Below are positions 35,771-49,200 of a DNA stretch of 64,000 bases, one piece after another. The translations under genes were made by a program, and so were the position numbers. The first letter of the stretch is position 1, and every line of letters starts with the position of its first letter. The DNA lies in contig JAJNNX010000040.1 of assembly GCA_023159155.1 (NCBI GenBank), positions 372,001-436,000 on the forward strand, in the 5' to 3' direction. Under the pieces are notes generated by a model that worked only from the letters and a program-made list of their open reading frames with translations, searched no databases and had not been told where the DNA came from. Source of the DNA: Ustulina deusta (taxonomy: Eukaryota > Ascomycota > Sordariomycetes > Xylariales > Xylariaceae).

Positions 35771-37078
35771 CTCCCTAGTAAGAATTCGTCGGGTTCTTGG
35801 GGAATGCAGCCGTGCTTCTAGCCATGTTCTACATATCCAGAAAACAAGCGAACCTAAACTGACTCTTCCTTCCGTACAGTATATCGTATTCTACCTGGTA
35901 CCAAGTTACAGTATTTACCTATACCGCATTCGTTAGTTACTAGTAGAGTTTATTCAATTAATTTGTATACCGAACCTACCTACCTAGCAAAGTTGAAGTC
36001 AATACCGAGCTGGAGTTCGATAGACAAGAAACACTTTTCACTCCCTTACCGTGACTACGGCCTCCCTATTAATGTCCTCGTGGCACAAGTGCCTGCCGAG
36101 CTCCTGCAACAAGAGAACACGCACCAATCAAACAATCGGATTTCATGGTACTTCGATGTCGGATGGATCTTCGCAGATGGCGGAGATAGTATTGTCTCTT
36201 GTAAGTAGAATGGTTACTTGTCATTTGTGGGTCTCGGGTGATTGAATAGATGGAGGTGCTTGTGTCCTGCAGAGCATACGAAGAGAGGCGTTACTGTATC
36301 ATGCAATACCGGATATATAGGCGTATTAATCGATCTGACCTGTCAATCAAATTGGCGGTGTTTCTCTTGGATCTAGGTAGTCCCAAGAAAAGTGCCCGGA
36401 AGATCGGTACCTATTAGGAAGATGGTTAAACAATGGATGACTTGCTGAATGTACCTAGCATTCGGTGTGGCATATACTGCCTACGTAGGTATCTAATAGC
36501 AGCATGTGTACATATACACATGTAGAGCCATTCAAGCCATTAGGTACGAGGATCGACGGTAAGGTCCGTGCTTCGGGACCAAGACATGCATGACAGAATG
36601 CCACCCCATTGGATGACTCGAGAGTGGATCACATGTTCATCCAGTCAAACCCCTCCATTCAGCAGATCCTCCAATGGACAGCCCCGCATACAGACGGCTT
36701 CTCTGTTAGCCTGACGTCGCAACTCGTGAAAAAAAAAAAAAATTTAAGCAGGCGGTTTCGGTCTTAATTGTTTTCCTTTTCTTCCCCTGCTTTGTTGCAG
36801 GCCAAATCATCTTCCTTCCTCTTATATACCTCGAAAGAACTGCACAGAAGCTTGCCTGATTGCCAAAGCTATTCACACCATTATGATCAATTGAATAGTG
36901 AGCAAAGCCTCGCAGTACTACCTCACAGTACCAGCGGGCGAGCTGCCCATTCACACTTTCACTTTTCATCTTCACAATCACCAACTTCCTCCAACTAAGG
37001 GCTCAATTCGATACTCAGACACTCCGACACTACCTAGAACTAGCACTAGACAGCAGATAGACGACACTAGATAGCGGA

Positions 37079-40000
37079 ATGGAACCCGTACATTATCCGC
37101 CGTCGACGGCGCGGTCAGTCGACGCCGACGATGAGAGCCTCATGTGTCTCGACCTCGAGGACCGGTCCTCGTACCAAGGATACAGTTTCGGTGCCAAAAA
37201 GAGCATTGCCGGTGAGCTGGTATTCCAGACTGGCATGGTTGGCTACCCGGAGTCCATCACAGACCCCTCCTATCGTGGCCAAATCCTTGTCATTACCTTT
37301 CCCCTGGTGGGAAACTACGGCGTGCCATCTCGAGAGACCATGGATGAGCTTCTACGCGACCGGCCTGCCCATTTCGAATCTTCTGAGATACACATTGCTG
37401 GCCTCGTTGTATCTTCTTACGCCGGCGAAGACTATTCACACTTCCTAGCTACCTCCTCCCTTGGAACATGGCTCAAAGAGCAAGGTGTACCTGCCATGTA
37501 TGGAGTTGATACCAGAGCTCTGACAGAGCGAATCCGTCAGGAGGGTAGCATGCTTGGCCGTATGCTCCTTCAGAAACATGGTCTGATGAACGGGGGTTCC
37601 AATGGCGTCGTCAATGGAGGCATGACTAGTTTGTTGACAGGCAAGGATTGGAGACCATACTTCGAGTCCCACGACTGGGTCAACCCTAACACCAAGAATC
37701 TGGTAGCCGAGGGTAAGTTATTTATTTAAAAAGCTTATCAGCTAATTTAGCTAACAATCCATAGTGTCCATCAAAGAAGTACAACTTTACCAACCGACTC
37801 CTGAATCTGCCCTGAAACATTCCTCTGGGCGCACTCTTCGTGTCCTCTGCCTCGATGTCGGTCTGAAAAACAACCAACTACGATGTTTCCTGAATAGGGG
37901 TGTTGAAGTCAAAGTTTGCCCGTGGGATTACGATTTCTCCGGTGAAAAGGACTACGATGGCCTTTTCATCTCTAATGGGCCTGGCGACCCTGCGGTACTG
38001 CGTGAGACTACGGTCAGACATATCGCCGAGACATTGAAGCTTAACCGCACACCCGTTTTTGGAATCTGTCTTGGCCATCAGCTCCTTGCGCAGGCTGCTG
38101 GAGCCAGTACCGAGAAGATGAAGTTCGGCAACCGTGGACACAATATTCCTTGCACAAGCATGATCACCGGCAAGTGTCACATTACCTCCCAGAACCATGG
38201 TTTCGCGGTCAGCACCCAAACGCTTCCCCATAACGAATGGAGAGAGTTGTTTGTAAACGCCAACGACGGTAGCAATGAGGGAATTATGCATATCAGTAAG
38301 CCCTACTTCAGCGTGCAATTCCATCCGGAGAGCACACCCGGCCCTCGTGATACCGAGTTCCTCTTCGATGTTTTTATAAACACTATGGTTAAATGTGCAG
38401 AAAATTCTGAGCTTCTCAACTCGCCTGTAAGCTTTCCCGGTGGTACTTCCGAGGAGAACGAGAAACTACATCCACGAGTTCATGTCAAAAAGGTGCTTGT
38501 CCTTGGTAGTGGCGGCCTAAGTATTGGCCAGGCGGGAGAGTTTGATTACTCTGGTAGTCAGGCTATCAAAGCCCTAAAAGAGGAAGGCATCTATACTGTT
38601 CTGATCAACCCCAATATTGCAACGATCCAAACTTCGAAGGGTCTCGCCGATAAGGTGTATTTCCTTCCGGTAACAGCCGAATTCGTGCGCAAAGTCATTG
38701 TACACGAACGACCAGATGCTATTTACGTTACATTTGGTGGCCAAACTGCGTTGCAGGTAGGCATCCAGCTAAAAGATGAGTTCGAGGAGCTTGGAGTCAA
38801 GGTACTCGGTACCCCCATCGATACCATCATCACAACGGAAGACCGGGAGCTTTTCGCTCGAAGCATGGACTCTATTGGCGAGAAATGTGCCAAATCTGCC
38901 TCCGCAAGTAGCGTAGATGAAGCCATGCGCGTAGTCAAAGATATTGGTTTCCCCGTTATTGTCAGAGCTGCGTACGCATTGGGTGGCCTGGGAAGCGGTT
39001 TTGCTTATAACGAACCCCAGCTTCTCGACCTTTGCAATAAAGCTCTAGCCGTAAGTCCCCAAGTTCTTATTGAGAGGAGTATGAAGGGCTGGAAGGAAAT
39101 CGAATACGAAGTCGTCCGAGATGCCCAGGACAACTGCATCACGGTCTGCAATATGGAGAATTTTGATCCCCTTGGTATCCACACTGGCGACTCTATCGTC
39201 GTTGCGCCGTCTCAAACTCTCTCCGATGAAGACTATAACATGTTACGAACAACGGCTGTTAACGTCATTCGTCATCTTGGTGTGGTTGGGGAATGCAATA
39301 TCCAATACGCTCTGAACCCCTTCTCTCGAGAGTACTGCATTATCGAGGTCAATGCACGTTTATCGCGTTCGTCTGCGCTAGCCTCTAAAGCTACAGGATA
39401 TCCTTTGGCCTTCATCGCGGCGAAATTAGGACTCGGCATCCCTCTAAAAGACATCAAGAATGCAGTCACGAAAGTGACATGTGCCTGCTTCGAGCCTTCC
39501 TTAGACTATGTTGTTGTTAAGATGCCTCGATGGGATCTCAAGAAATTTGTCCGAGTTTCTACGCAGCTTGGTTCGTCAATGAAGAGTGTAGGTGAAGTCA
39601 TGAGTATCGGAAGAACTTTTGAAGAGGCCATCCAGAAAGCCATTCGTGCCATCGATTTCCATAACCTCGGATTTGGAGAAACAAAAGCACTTATGTCCAT
39701 TGATGACGAATTACAAACACCATCTGATCAACGCCTATTTGCCATTGCTAATGCTATGCATGCTGGCTATTCAGTGGACAGAATCTGGGAGTTAACCAAG
39801 ATTGACAAGTGGTTTCTACATAAACTCAAGGGTTTGAGTGACTTTGGTAAATCAATGACGAACTACAACACTGCCCAGATCTCTAAACGCCCAGACCTTC
39901 TGCTTCAATGCAAACGCCTAGGGTTCAGTGACCGCCAATTGGCCAAGTTCTGGGATTCCAATGAGCTGGCTGTTAGGCGCATGAGATACGAGACAGGGAT

Positions 40001-43000
40001 TACACCACTTGTCAAGCAGATAGACACAGTGGCTGCCGAGTTTCCTGCGTACACCAACTACCTCTATCTCACCTATAATGCATCAGAACATGATATCAGC
40101 TTCAATGATCATGGTGTCATGGTCCTAGGCTCGGGTGTCTATCGAATAGGATCATCCGTCGAATTCGATTGGTGTTCCGTACGTGCCATCCGCACTCTAC
40201 GAGAATCTGGCTTCAAGACTATCATGGTTAATTACAATCCTGAAACTGTCAGCACTGACTATGACGAAGCCGATCGCTTGTACTTCGAGAATATTAATCT
40301 GGAGACCGTCCTTGATATCTACCAGATGGAATCGGCAAGTGGAGTGCTCGGTGCCATGGGTGGCCAGACACCAAATAACATTGCTCTACCTCTGTTACGT
40401 GCTGGGATTAAGGTTCTCGGAACGTCGCCGGAGATGATTGATCGCGCCGAAAATCGGTACAAGTTCTCGCGTATGCTTGATGAAATTGGTGTTGACCAAC
40501 CAACCTGGAAAGAGCTCACAAGCTTTGAAGATGCCAAAGTATTTTGTCAGAAGGTTTCATACCCTGTCTTGGTTCGACCGTCATACGTGCTGTCCGGTGC
40601 AGCCATGAACACAGTCTACTCTGAGGCAGATCTAGAATTATTCCTCCAACAAGCTGCTGATGTCTCTCGAGAACATCCAGTCGTAATTACTAAATACATT
40701 GAGAATGCCAAAGAGATCGAGATGGATGCTGTGGCAAAAGACGGTACTGTCGTAGGGCACTTCATTTCGGAGCATGTCGAGAACGCCGGCGTCCACTCCG
40801 GCGATGCGACCCTCATTTTACCGCCGCAGGATCTTGAGGAGACAACGATTAGACGCATAGAAGAGGCCACAAGAAAAATCGGCGCCAAGCTTAACGTTAC
40901 GGGTCCTTTCAACATCCAATTCATCGCGAAAGACAACGATATCAAGGTTATTGAATGTAACGTTCGAGCATCTCGCTCATTTCCTTTTGTGTCCAAAGTT
41001 ATGGGGGTTGACCTCATCGAAATGGCAACCAAGGCGATTATGGGGGTGCCTTTCAGCGAATACCCCCCAACTAATCTTCCTCCTGGCTCTGTAGGAGTGA
41101 AGGTTCCGCAATTTAGCTTCTCTCGACTTTCTGGCGCAGATCCTGTTCTTGGCGTGGAAATGGCCTCTACTGGTGAAGTTGCTTGTTTCGGAAGAGATAA
41201 ATATGAGGCCTATCTTAAAGCATTGATGTCAACTGGTTTCAAGATCCCCAAGAGCAACATTCTCCTATCAATCGGATCATACAGGGATAAGAAGGAGATG
41301 CTACCATCAGTTGAAAGGCTTCAAAAGCTCGGTTACAAATTATATGCTACAGCTGGCACGGCCGATTTCTATCAGGATCATGGTATCCCAGTTCAGTTTT
41401 TGGAAGCACTCGGGAAAGAAGATGATGATCAGAGGTCCGAATTCTCTTTGACGCAGCACTTGTCAAACAACATGATCAACCTGTACATCAACCTTCCATC
41501 TAACAACAAGTATCGTCGACCGGCAAACTACATGAGCAGAGGGTACCAGACACGTCGAATGGCCGTGGATTATCAGATTCCTTTGGTAACAAACGTCAAG
41601 AACGCTAAAATACTCATCGAAGCAATCGCTAGGCACTTCGACTTGGAGGTCTGCAATCGTGACTATCAGACAAGCCACCGCTCAATTGTACTACCGGGTC
41701 TGATCAATGTTGCCGCTTTTGTGCCAGGTATTGTGTCTCCGGAGAGCGATGATCTACAAACGGTTACAAAAGCGTCCATTGCTTCCGGCTTTAGCATGAT
41801 CCGTGTCATGCCTATGGGACTTGATGGATCCATTACCGACGCCAGAACGCTCAAACTTGCTCAACTCAATAGCAAACGTGGTGGGTACTGCGACTACAAC
41901 TTCTCTATCTCAGCAACTTCTGAGAACGCAAACCAAATCAGCCAAGTAACCGGTGAAGTTGGGTCACTGTTTATCCCATTTAACCATCTCTCCGACAATA
42001 TTAGCAAAGTTGCCGCTGTCACGGCCCATTTTGATTCGTGGCCAGCGCATAAGCCGATTGTCACCGATGCAAAGACAACCGATCTCGCATCCATCCTTTT
42101 GCTCGCAAGTCTTCATAACCGGCGTATCCACGTCACTAGTGTGACTACTAGAGATGATATTCGATTGATTTCTCTCAGCAAGCAGAAGGGCTTGAGTGTT
42201 ACCTGTGATGTCTCGATCTACTCTCTATACCTGTCACGCAAGGACTACCCAGACTGCCAATTTCTGCCTGAGTTGAGTGACCAGGAAGCACTCTGGGAAT
42301 ACTTGAATACTATTGATGTATTCTCAATTGGCAGCGTCCCATTCCAGTTAGCCCGCGCCTTGCATGATCAAACTGTTAAGCTGGACGCTGCAGTCGGTAT
42401 TGCTGAAGCCCTTCCACTGCTTCTCACGTCCGTCGTCGAAGGCAGATTGACTGTTGACGATATCAAAACCCGATTGTATGACAATCCCAAGCAGATCTTC
42501 GAGCTTCATGAACAGGTGGGGACATCAGTCGAAGTCGAGTTGGAACGCACCTACACGGTAGCAAAATCTGCTTCATGGTCCCCCTTCGTCGGAAAGGTCA
42601 TGCGCGGAGCGGTGCAACGAGTCACATTTGCCGAAAAGACAGTATGCCTTGATGGCGGTGTTTTGCCCATATCTTCACTCGGCAAGGATATGTCTACGCA
42701 CAATAGCATGCCTGCGCCAATGTCACCAGCTATGATGTCCACGCCTCAGGCAGCTCCGTTCCCCGTGGATGCGCTTAGCCCTCGACAGCAATACCAACTT
42801 GGTAAGGGTCCACGCATGTATGATGGCGAATCGGATTTTTCGCGGCCTGTTGCCAAGCTTGCTCCTCCCCCAGATGAGTTCAGTCTTCCGGGACCATTGC
42901 GTTCGCCATTCGTCAACTCGCTCCACGATCTTCTATCGCGGCCATCCGTCTTCAAGCATGCGCATGTTCTCTCCGTAAAAGACTATTCGAGATCTGATCT

Positions 43001-43919
43001 TCATCTTCTCTTTACGGTAGCACAAGAGATGCGTTTGGGTGTCGATCGAGAAGGAGTACTCGACACTCTCCATGGTCGCGTGCTATGCTCTATGTTCTAC
43101 GAGCCTTCTACACGTACATCGGCCTCATTCGATGCTGCTATGCAACGCCTTGGAGGTAGAACCATCTCTATCGCTACATCGCACTCATCGGTACAGAAGG
43201 GAGAATCATTGCAAGACACTCTTAGAACTCTTGAATGTTACGGTGATGCAGTCGTGCTTCGTCATCCTGAAGAAAGTTCAGTCGAAATTGCGAAGAGATA
43301 TAGCAAGGTTCCTATCATCAATGGAGGTAACGGAAGCGCGGAGCACCCAACCCAGGCCTTCCTTGATCTGTTCACTATTCGAGAAGAACTCGGTACTGTT
43401 AAGGGCTTGACCATTACCTTTGTTGGGGATCTCTTGTACGGACGAACTGTTCACTCGTTGGTCTACCTGCTCCGGCACTACCAAGTCTCAGTGCAGCTTG
43501 TCTCGCCCAAGTCACTTTCCCTACCGGCCAATGTTCGCAGCATACTCGCGGAGTCCGGCCAGTTACTTTGTGAGTCTGAGGAGCTTACCCCAGAAATCCT
43601 CTCCAGGAGCGACGTCCTGTACTGTACGAGAGTCCAAAGAGAACGCTTCCATAGCGTCGAGGAATACGAGAAGGTCAAGAATGTGTACCGCATCGATAAC
43701 GCTACGCTGAAGCATGCCAAGCAGCACACACGAGTACTGCACCCTCTCCCAAGGAACGAGGAGGTGGCGGAGGAAGTTGATTTCGATCACAGAGCGGCTT
43801 ATTTCAGACAGGTGAGTACCATAACAAGCTATTCTCAAGATCATAGGCTAACGATTTCACAGATGAGATATGGGCTTTACTGCCGCATGGCTTTGCTGGC
43901 ACTGGTTATGTCTGATTAA
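37079..43919 (+). CDS. Multifunctional carbamoyl-phosphate synthase / aspartate transcarbamylase (pyrimidine synthesis)
   Basis: This catalyses the first two steps of UMP synthesis and is the Ura2/Pyr-3/PyrABCN type. The 2245-aa product comes from exons 37079-37712, 37765-43811 and 43863-43919. The glutaminase domain (about residues 40-405) has nucleophile Cys313 in [12 protein letters not shown] and the His-Glu of VQFHPEST. The synthetase domain with two ATP-grasp halves follows (about 440-1480; repeated GQTALQVG / GQTPNNIA blocks). A dihydroorotase-like segment at about 1490-1860 reads [13 protein letters not shown] where active enzymes have a metal-binding HxH, so it is the usual inactive fungal domain. 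Aspartate transcarbamylase forms the C terminus, with [12 protein letters not shown] (about 1988-1999), [10 protein letters not shown] and HPLPRNEE. The last intron (43812-43862, GTGAGT...GCTAAC...CAG) is 51 nt with no in-frame stop; splicing restores [20 protein letters not shown]. Ura2-type enzymes are classically feedback-inhibited by UTP through the synthetase. Confidence 0.97.
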
Positions 43920-45065
43920 CCAGATCTGAACCATGTTTATTGAGTGACGCTTCCTCAGTTGCCTCGAGATTCACAGAATCTCCCTTTTTCTTTCTGTCTT
44001 TTTTTAATATGTTATGGGCTGGGTGTAAAAAAGTTTTAGATTGCGTTTGAGCTAGATAGGAACATCTGCCACAAGATACATAAAGGGCTCAGGCCGCTTA
44101 TGAGTGAATGATTTTAAGCACTTAAGTTGCATCATTGGGGTTGCATCTGTGGCGTTGCATGGGTTGGTTTTCGGGACATATGTCTGTCTGTATGTTCACA
44201 CGTTTACGTATACTCACGTGTATCGTACCTTGTATTATATGTGTATGTATATGTATACAATGATTAGATAATACTATATTTAATATTTTCGTGCCATGAC
44301 TTCTGCGGATGATTTAGATTTCAATTTGGCGTATCAATCGTGACAAGATTAAGGGTGCACAGATCGATAATAGGTAGTACCTGTGGCGTGACGGTGGTGC
44401 TTGATAGTGGCGGTGGGGTTGCGGAGAACTCTACGCCATCAAACTTACTATACATCCATACATGTCGATACTAGACTACCTAACCATCTTTGTCTGAAGG
44501 TACATAGTGTATAGAGGCAAGTATCTTAATACACCCAACTTCCCCTCTTAACTATAAGTCTCATTAGCGGCGAAATGTTTCTTTGCCGAAGCCGACACCT
44601 CGCACCCGCACAGGCACTTATTTAAACGAGAAGTTGATGGGAGAATGACGCCATTGCGACAGGTGAATCTAGCTTAAATCATCCGGAGCTCAATCCTCAA
44701 AGGAGGGGCTAACCCAGGCCAGTCGAGAATTGACTCATCACCAAGAAACGTTTCGAGGCAGGCTTGTCGATCCTGTCTGGACTTGCAAGTGTACACATTG
44801 GGATAGATTTAGTAGGGTGGAAACATAAATCTCGGCAACCGTGTCGCTAGGAGAAGACCGGGGAAGTACTCAAGTTCTCCGACGACGAAGGCAGATAGTC
44901 AGCCTACCTGGGCGGCTTGCCAACACGAGTCTTTCGCCTGACCTGGCACCCGGAAAGACTTGAATGCTCTGCAACAAGGGCGCAGTAGCAGCATCGCGAC
45001 TGACACGGCTCGCGACTCACGTACAACCTCACTACACACTCACTACAGCGACAACAACAACTACG
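43920..45065. other. Intergenic: 3' flank of the pyrimidine gene and promoter of the flavin protein
   Basis: No gene is supported. The left part is T-rich with TATGTATATGTATAC repeats near 44240-44260. The right end has a CACTCACTACAGCGACAACAACAACT-type leader before the ATG at 45066. Confidence 0.5.
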
Positions 45066-46276
45066 ATGTCCTCACCACCACCACCAGCGGCCCCTTGGCG
45101 CAGCCTCTTCCTCTCGCACCTAGAGGGCATGGACCCGCCCGAGTTCGCTCTCAGCACGCTCCGCCGCGCTTCCGCCGCCGCGAGCATCAGGGACAGGCGC
45201 TCGTCAATCCTCGCCGCACCACTGTACTTCCCGCGGGTCCGGACGTGCATCTGCCGCGGCCTCTGGGCAAGCTTACCCGTGAACCCGAAGAACGACGCCC
45301 CGCTTAACCCGTCCGGCGTATGGGAAAGCGATCTGCTGACTTTCACGACAGACGCGCGCATGGAGAAGATGGAGGAGCTCGTAAGTAATGGATTCAACCC
45401 TCAGACTTCTTCTCTCTTCTTTTTTTGTTTTGTTCGTTTTTGCCTCGGTTCAGCTATTTTCAGAGAACTGCTTAGGTTAGAATGATATTTGAAAGACCCA
45501 TCCATCCCCCGGGTACCACGCTCAAAATAACAACCAACTAACCCCTCTGAGCGCTGGTGTAGTGGGAGAATGGGATCGATCTAGACCTTCGGACCGGGGG
45601 GCGGAGAGGCACGGATCCAGGTTCGCCGACGACGGCCAAGGTCGGCGAGGAGCTGTGGGAGGAAGGGTTGGCGAGGATGAAGGGGAAGCCGAGCAGAGAG
45701 GAGGCCGTGAAGAGCACGAAAGAGCAGAGGTTGAGCGGATCGGGCGGCGGCGGCGCTGTCGAGGCCGTGTTCTGGGCCCGCGAGCCCGGGGTGCAGTGGC
45801 GAGTGCGCGGGCGCGCCTACGTGCTTGCGCCGGATATCGAGAGCTCGCCCGAGGGCAGGGAGGTCATCGCGCTGCTGAAGAGTCGGATGCGGAGACTCGT
45901 TCCTTCTTCATCCCCTTCCATCGATGCCCCCGACCAAACCCACGAGGAAGACCGGGAATGGAGCTTCGCCCGCGAAATCACGGCGCACTTTGGGAACCTG
46001 AGCCCGACGATGCGCGGCACGTTCCGGAATCCGCCACCCGGCCGCCCCGTCTCGTTGCCCGTCGAGGGCGAGGGCCTCGCGCTCGGCCAGAAGGTCACGG
46101 ACCTCGAGGATCCCGTCGCGAGGGCGAACTTCCGCCTCGTCGTCATCGCCCCCGACGAGCTGGATCAGGCCGACCTGAGCGATCCCGAACACTGCCGGCG
46201 ATGGATACATACGTATGTTGGCGCTGGCCATGGGAGGGGGCGCAGCGACTGGGAGACTGTTGAGGTTTGGCCTTGA
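45066..46276 (+). CDS. FMN-binding split-barrel protein, Alr4036 / PNP-oxidase-like
   Basis: A 342-aa product from exons 45066-45380 and 45563-46276. The 182-bp intron has a GTAAGT donor and a GTGTAG acceptor in phase 0, joining RMEKMEEL to WENGIDLDLR. It belongs to the pyridoxamine-phosphate-oxidase-like Alr4036 family: PWRSLFLSHLEGM at the start, RTCICRGLWASLP, ESDLLTFTTDARMEKM, then AVEAVFWAREPGVQWRVRGRAYV and a C-terminal NFRLVVIAPDELDQADL. A Gly/Ser-rich loop of about 60 residues after the intron is poorly conserved. These proteins bind FMN; the substrate is unknown, and it should not be taken as the vitamin B6 enzyme, which is encoded at 12539-13509. An in-frame ATG at 44964 would add 34 low-complexity residues and is less likely. 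GC-rich codon use resembles that other oxidase gene. Confidence 0.88.
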
Positions 46277-49200
46277 TGATGAGCGGAATGGTGGGATATG
46301 ACAGACAACACGGTTCGAAGCTAACGGTGGACGGTAATTCTGACGAGTGGTCTTGGCTCTCTAGCATGTGTTGACTGTGTGGTCCCATGCGGACTGTAAG
46401 TTGTGTGTGTGTATAGCCGCTTAGTACCACTATCAGTCATATAGGGAGGTGCGTTTTGTTTCTCTCCGATGCATTCTATATCTATGATATCGAGTTTACG
46501 TAAATGAATGGACCCTCGAAGCTAGGCCAGGTGCAATATCTTGTCTTGCAAATGTTGGTTTGTACGGAATCACGGCTCTGGGGGAGGGCAACCACCTAAT
46601 GGTATCTAGGTATCTAGATAAATCCGACGAGTTGCCCACTTGCACACGTATCAAATTGTACTTGAATACCCCAACATCAACGGGCATACTATCCGAAAGC
46701 CGCGCAGTAACGAAATATCAGTCTTGCCTCTCTTTACGAGTCGCAGGCGGCAGCTTTCCCGGACGGCTACGGTTCATTACTCTCTATCTACTTACTTACA
46801 TACACTCGGATAGCAGCGAGTCTGGGTATCATCAACCTAGGTATGTCTGCACGACGGCGGCCTAGCTTCTACCGAGGGTACATATTGCCTTGTTTGGGAT
46901 TAAAAACTGGAGAAAAATAAAATAAGAGGGATGGGAGAGAATGAAGGGGAACCAAAGGAAAAAAAAAAAAACCCCCTTTTTCGGACCGCGATTAGTCAAC
47001 CAAGTCCCCCTCAGGGGCCTACTCTAAAGTGAGCCACACTTGCTCACTCACTCACTCACCCGCTGTCTCTTCTGCTGCTTAGGTATAGGTATCCTAGTGT
47101 GTTCGCGGTCGTGTTGCCCGGGTGAGAAAGCCAGGGGGTGTGTCCTCCTTGCTCGGGACATGAACCGATAGGTAGGCAGGTAGGGCAGGCAGGCAGTCAG
47201 ACGGGAATTGTGTTTGGCTGACAGGCAGCTAGCTAGCCAGCCAGCACATGATGCCGATGCCGATGCCGATGCCGTGGTGTTATGCTCGTGTGAGTAGCAC
47301 ACATTAGGTACGGTAATTACTCGATTGTGACTCTTCGTGTAAGGGGTTGATGTGGTACATATATATGTTGTGTACTGTACTACTACGATTACTCCTACTA
47401 GACCGATATTAGTATTACCTATGGTTGTTGTTGCTATCAAGAGAGAGAGAGAGGTAACACCTACCTACCTAATTGTCATGAGATTTTGGATCTGTTGTGA
47501 GATGAGGCTATCCCCGTACTGCACAAACAGTGCGATTGCTTTCGTTCCGAGCACCTCACGGAGTTCGGCATAAGGAGATGCGAAACATCCACGGTTAGGT
47601 GGCTGAGTTTGAATGCACGTAATTCCGCTCGGCTTGAAGACTTCAAAAATAATACTGTATGGACCTCCTGCGATGCCGAGATGACTACCCCGTGTAGGTA
47701 CCGTCTAGATAAGTGACATATCTACAGTATATGGCGAAGTGCACACTCCACTACATGTAGTGTAATATTTTGTGGTAATATTCTGTGGCGGGGGATAACT
47801 GCTAGGTACGGTAGGCACACAGTACCTATCTTTGACAGGCATCACACGTGGCCAGCCGCACTCAAGAACCCTGTAGGATACCTACACGTTATCTCCTGTC
47901 CAATCTTCTCTCGTCAGACCTGTTTCTAGAATGTGTCACGGGTGTCACAGGATACCATTATTACCTAGGTTGGTATAAATACTTTTCTTTCTTTTTCTTT
48001 TCTTTATGTTTCCCATCCAGTACCTTTTTTTTATTATTATTTTTTTTTGTCGCCACTCTCAACCAGTGTGCATAAACGGTTAGGCTGTGTCAAATGAAAC
48101 ATTTGTGAGTATGGGATAGATTGTGATTTTTGGCTCGTGTATGACATGCAGCACACTTTTGAGGTGGTGGCATGATACCGCGTGGCATATTTTTCCTGGT
48201 GTCCGGCTAAAGTGGGCATGAGTTGCGTGTGGTTGGACGCAAAGACACTACCTAGACCTGCTCTTCTGTATACATCGTACATGTACATGTAAATAGGCCC
48301 TTGCAGTAATCAACGTGCGCTATAATGCGTCGGTAGCTCCGGCACTGATTATGTATTACCTATGTTGCAATAGGTATTGGGGTTCTTGAAGCCTTTTCAA
48401 GTGCACTGTATCGTATTGTCTGTTCTCCTCTTTATCTCCGTGTCCCTGTTGAGAAGATGGCTGGAGCATCCTAGTGTGGGTGGAGAGCTACCTACCTACC
48501 TAGGTACTATAGGTCCTACCTATACGAAGAATATTGGCTTGGATTCAAGTCTATGTTGGTATACCTACTGCAGTAGGTTCAAATTATATTCGCTCTGTTG
48601 TTATACGCCGATTCGCTCCTCACTTTTTTGTCCAAGACTTCCTATTCCGTTTATTGGTTATGTTGTAATAAGCAATCTAGATCCATTCCTTTTTCGGATA
48701 ATAATGTTGTGCTCGTTGCCAAGGAATTGTTGGCGGGTTTTGATGTGCGTCGATCTCCCCTCTCACTCACATGGCAAATGCTTGCAAATGCCGGTGCAGG
48801 CCAGTGCAAAAGGCCAGTGGGTCAATCGCGTCTTCGCTTACTCGCCTGGAAATTTGTCCAAGGGCTTACGCTAAAGCCGAAATGAGGGGTTCGCTCTCAT
48901 CAACCCCAGTTGGAAACAAGGCTCAAGGACCTAAGCCGATTGGGGCTGTCATACTATGTGCGGTTGTATAACTGGGGATTGATTGTGCTTGGGAGAGATG
49001 GATTCGCTCTTTCTGATAACATGGTGATTACTAATGCTCTATGTTGAATTAGATAGGTAGGTATTTAACGTAAGTTTCGAGAGACATCCCCCATGGCTCG
49101 TGCGGGAAACAGCACGTGGTATACCTAGTAGGCTTTAAATGCTAGAAAAATTAAAATTAAAACCAGTATCCCGTTTGAGTAGTTGTCGCCCGAGCTGTGC

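Larger units (their letters stand above)
33504..37078. other. Intergenic 3.6 kb between divergent channel and pyrimidine genes
   Basis: No gene is supported. It includes an ATGC microsatellite near 34917-34933, a run of C near 35178, a dense cluster of TACCTAGGTA-like words at about 35460-35770, and an A tract at 36729-36741. The right end should hold the promoter and 5' UTR of the pyrimidine gene. Confidence 0.5.

Noticed and set aside
45562..46263. Arg/Gly-rich 233-codon frame inside the Alr4036-type gene
   Set aside because: Wrong phase of a GC-rich exon; the other phase carries the conserved flavin-protein blocks.
48377..48971. Overlapping open frames of 66-165 codons in the gene-poor block
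   Set aside because: Hydrophobic and Cys-rich translation with no splice support or family resemblance; adjacent frames are equally open.
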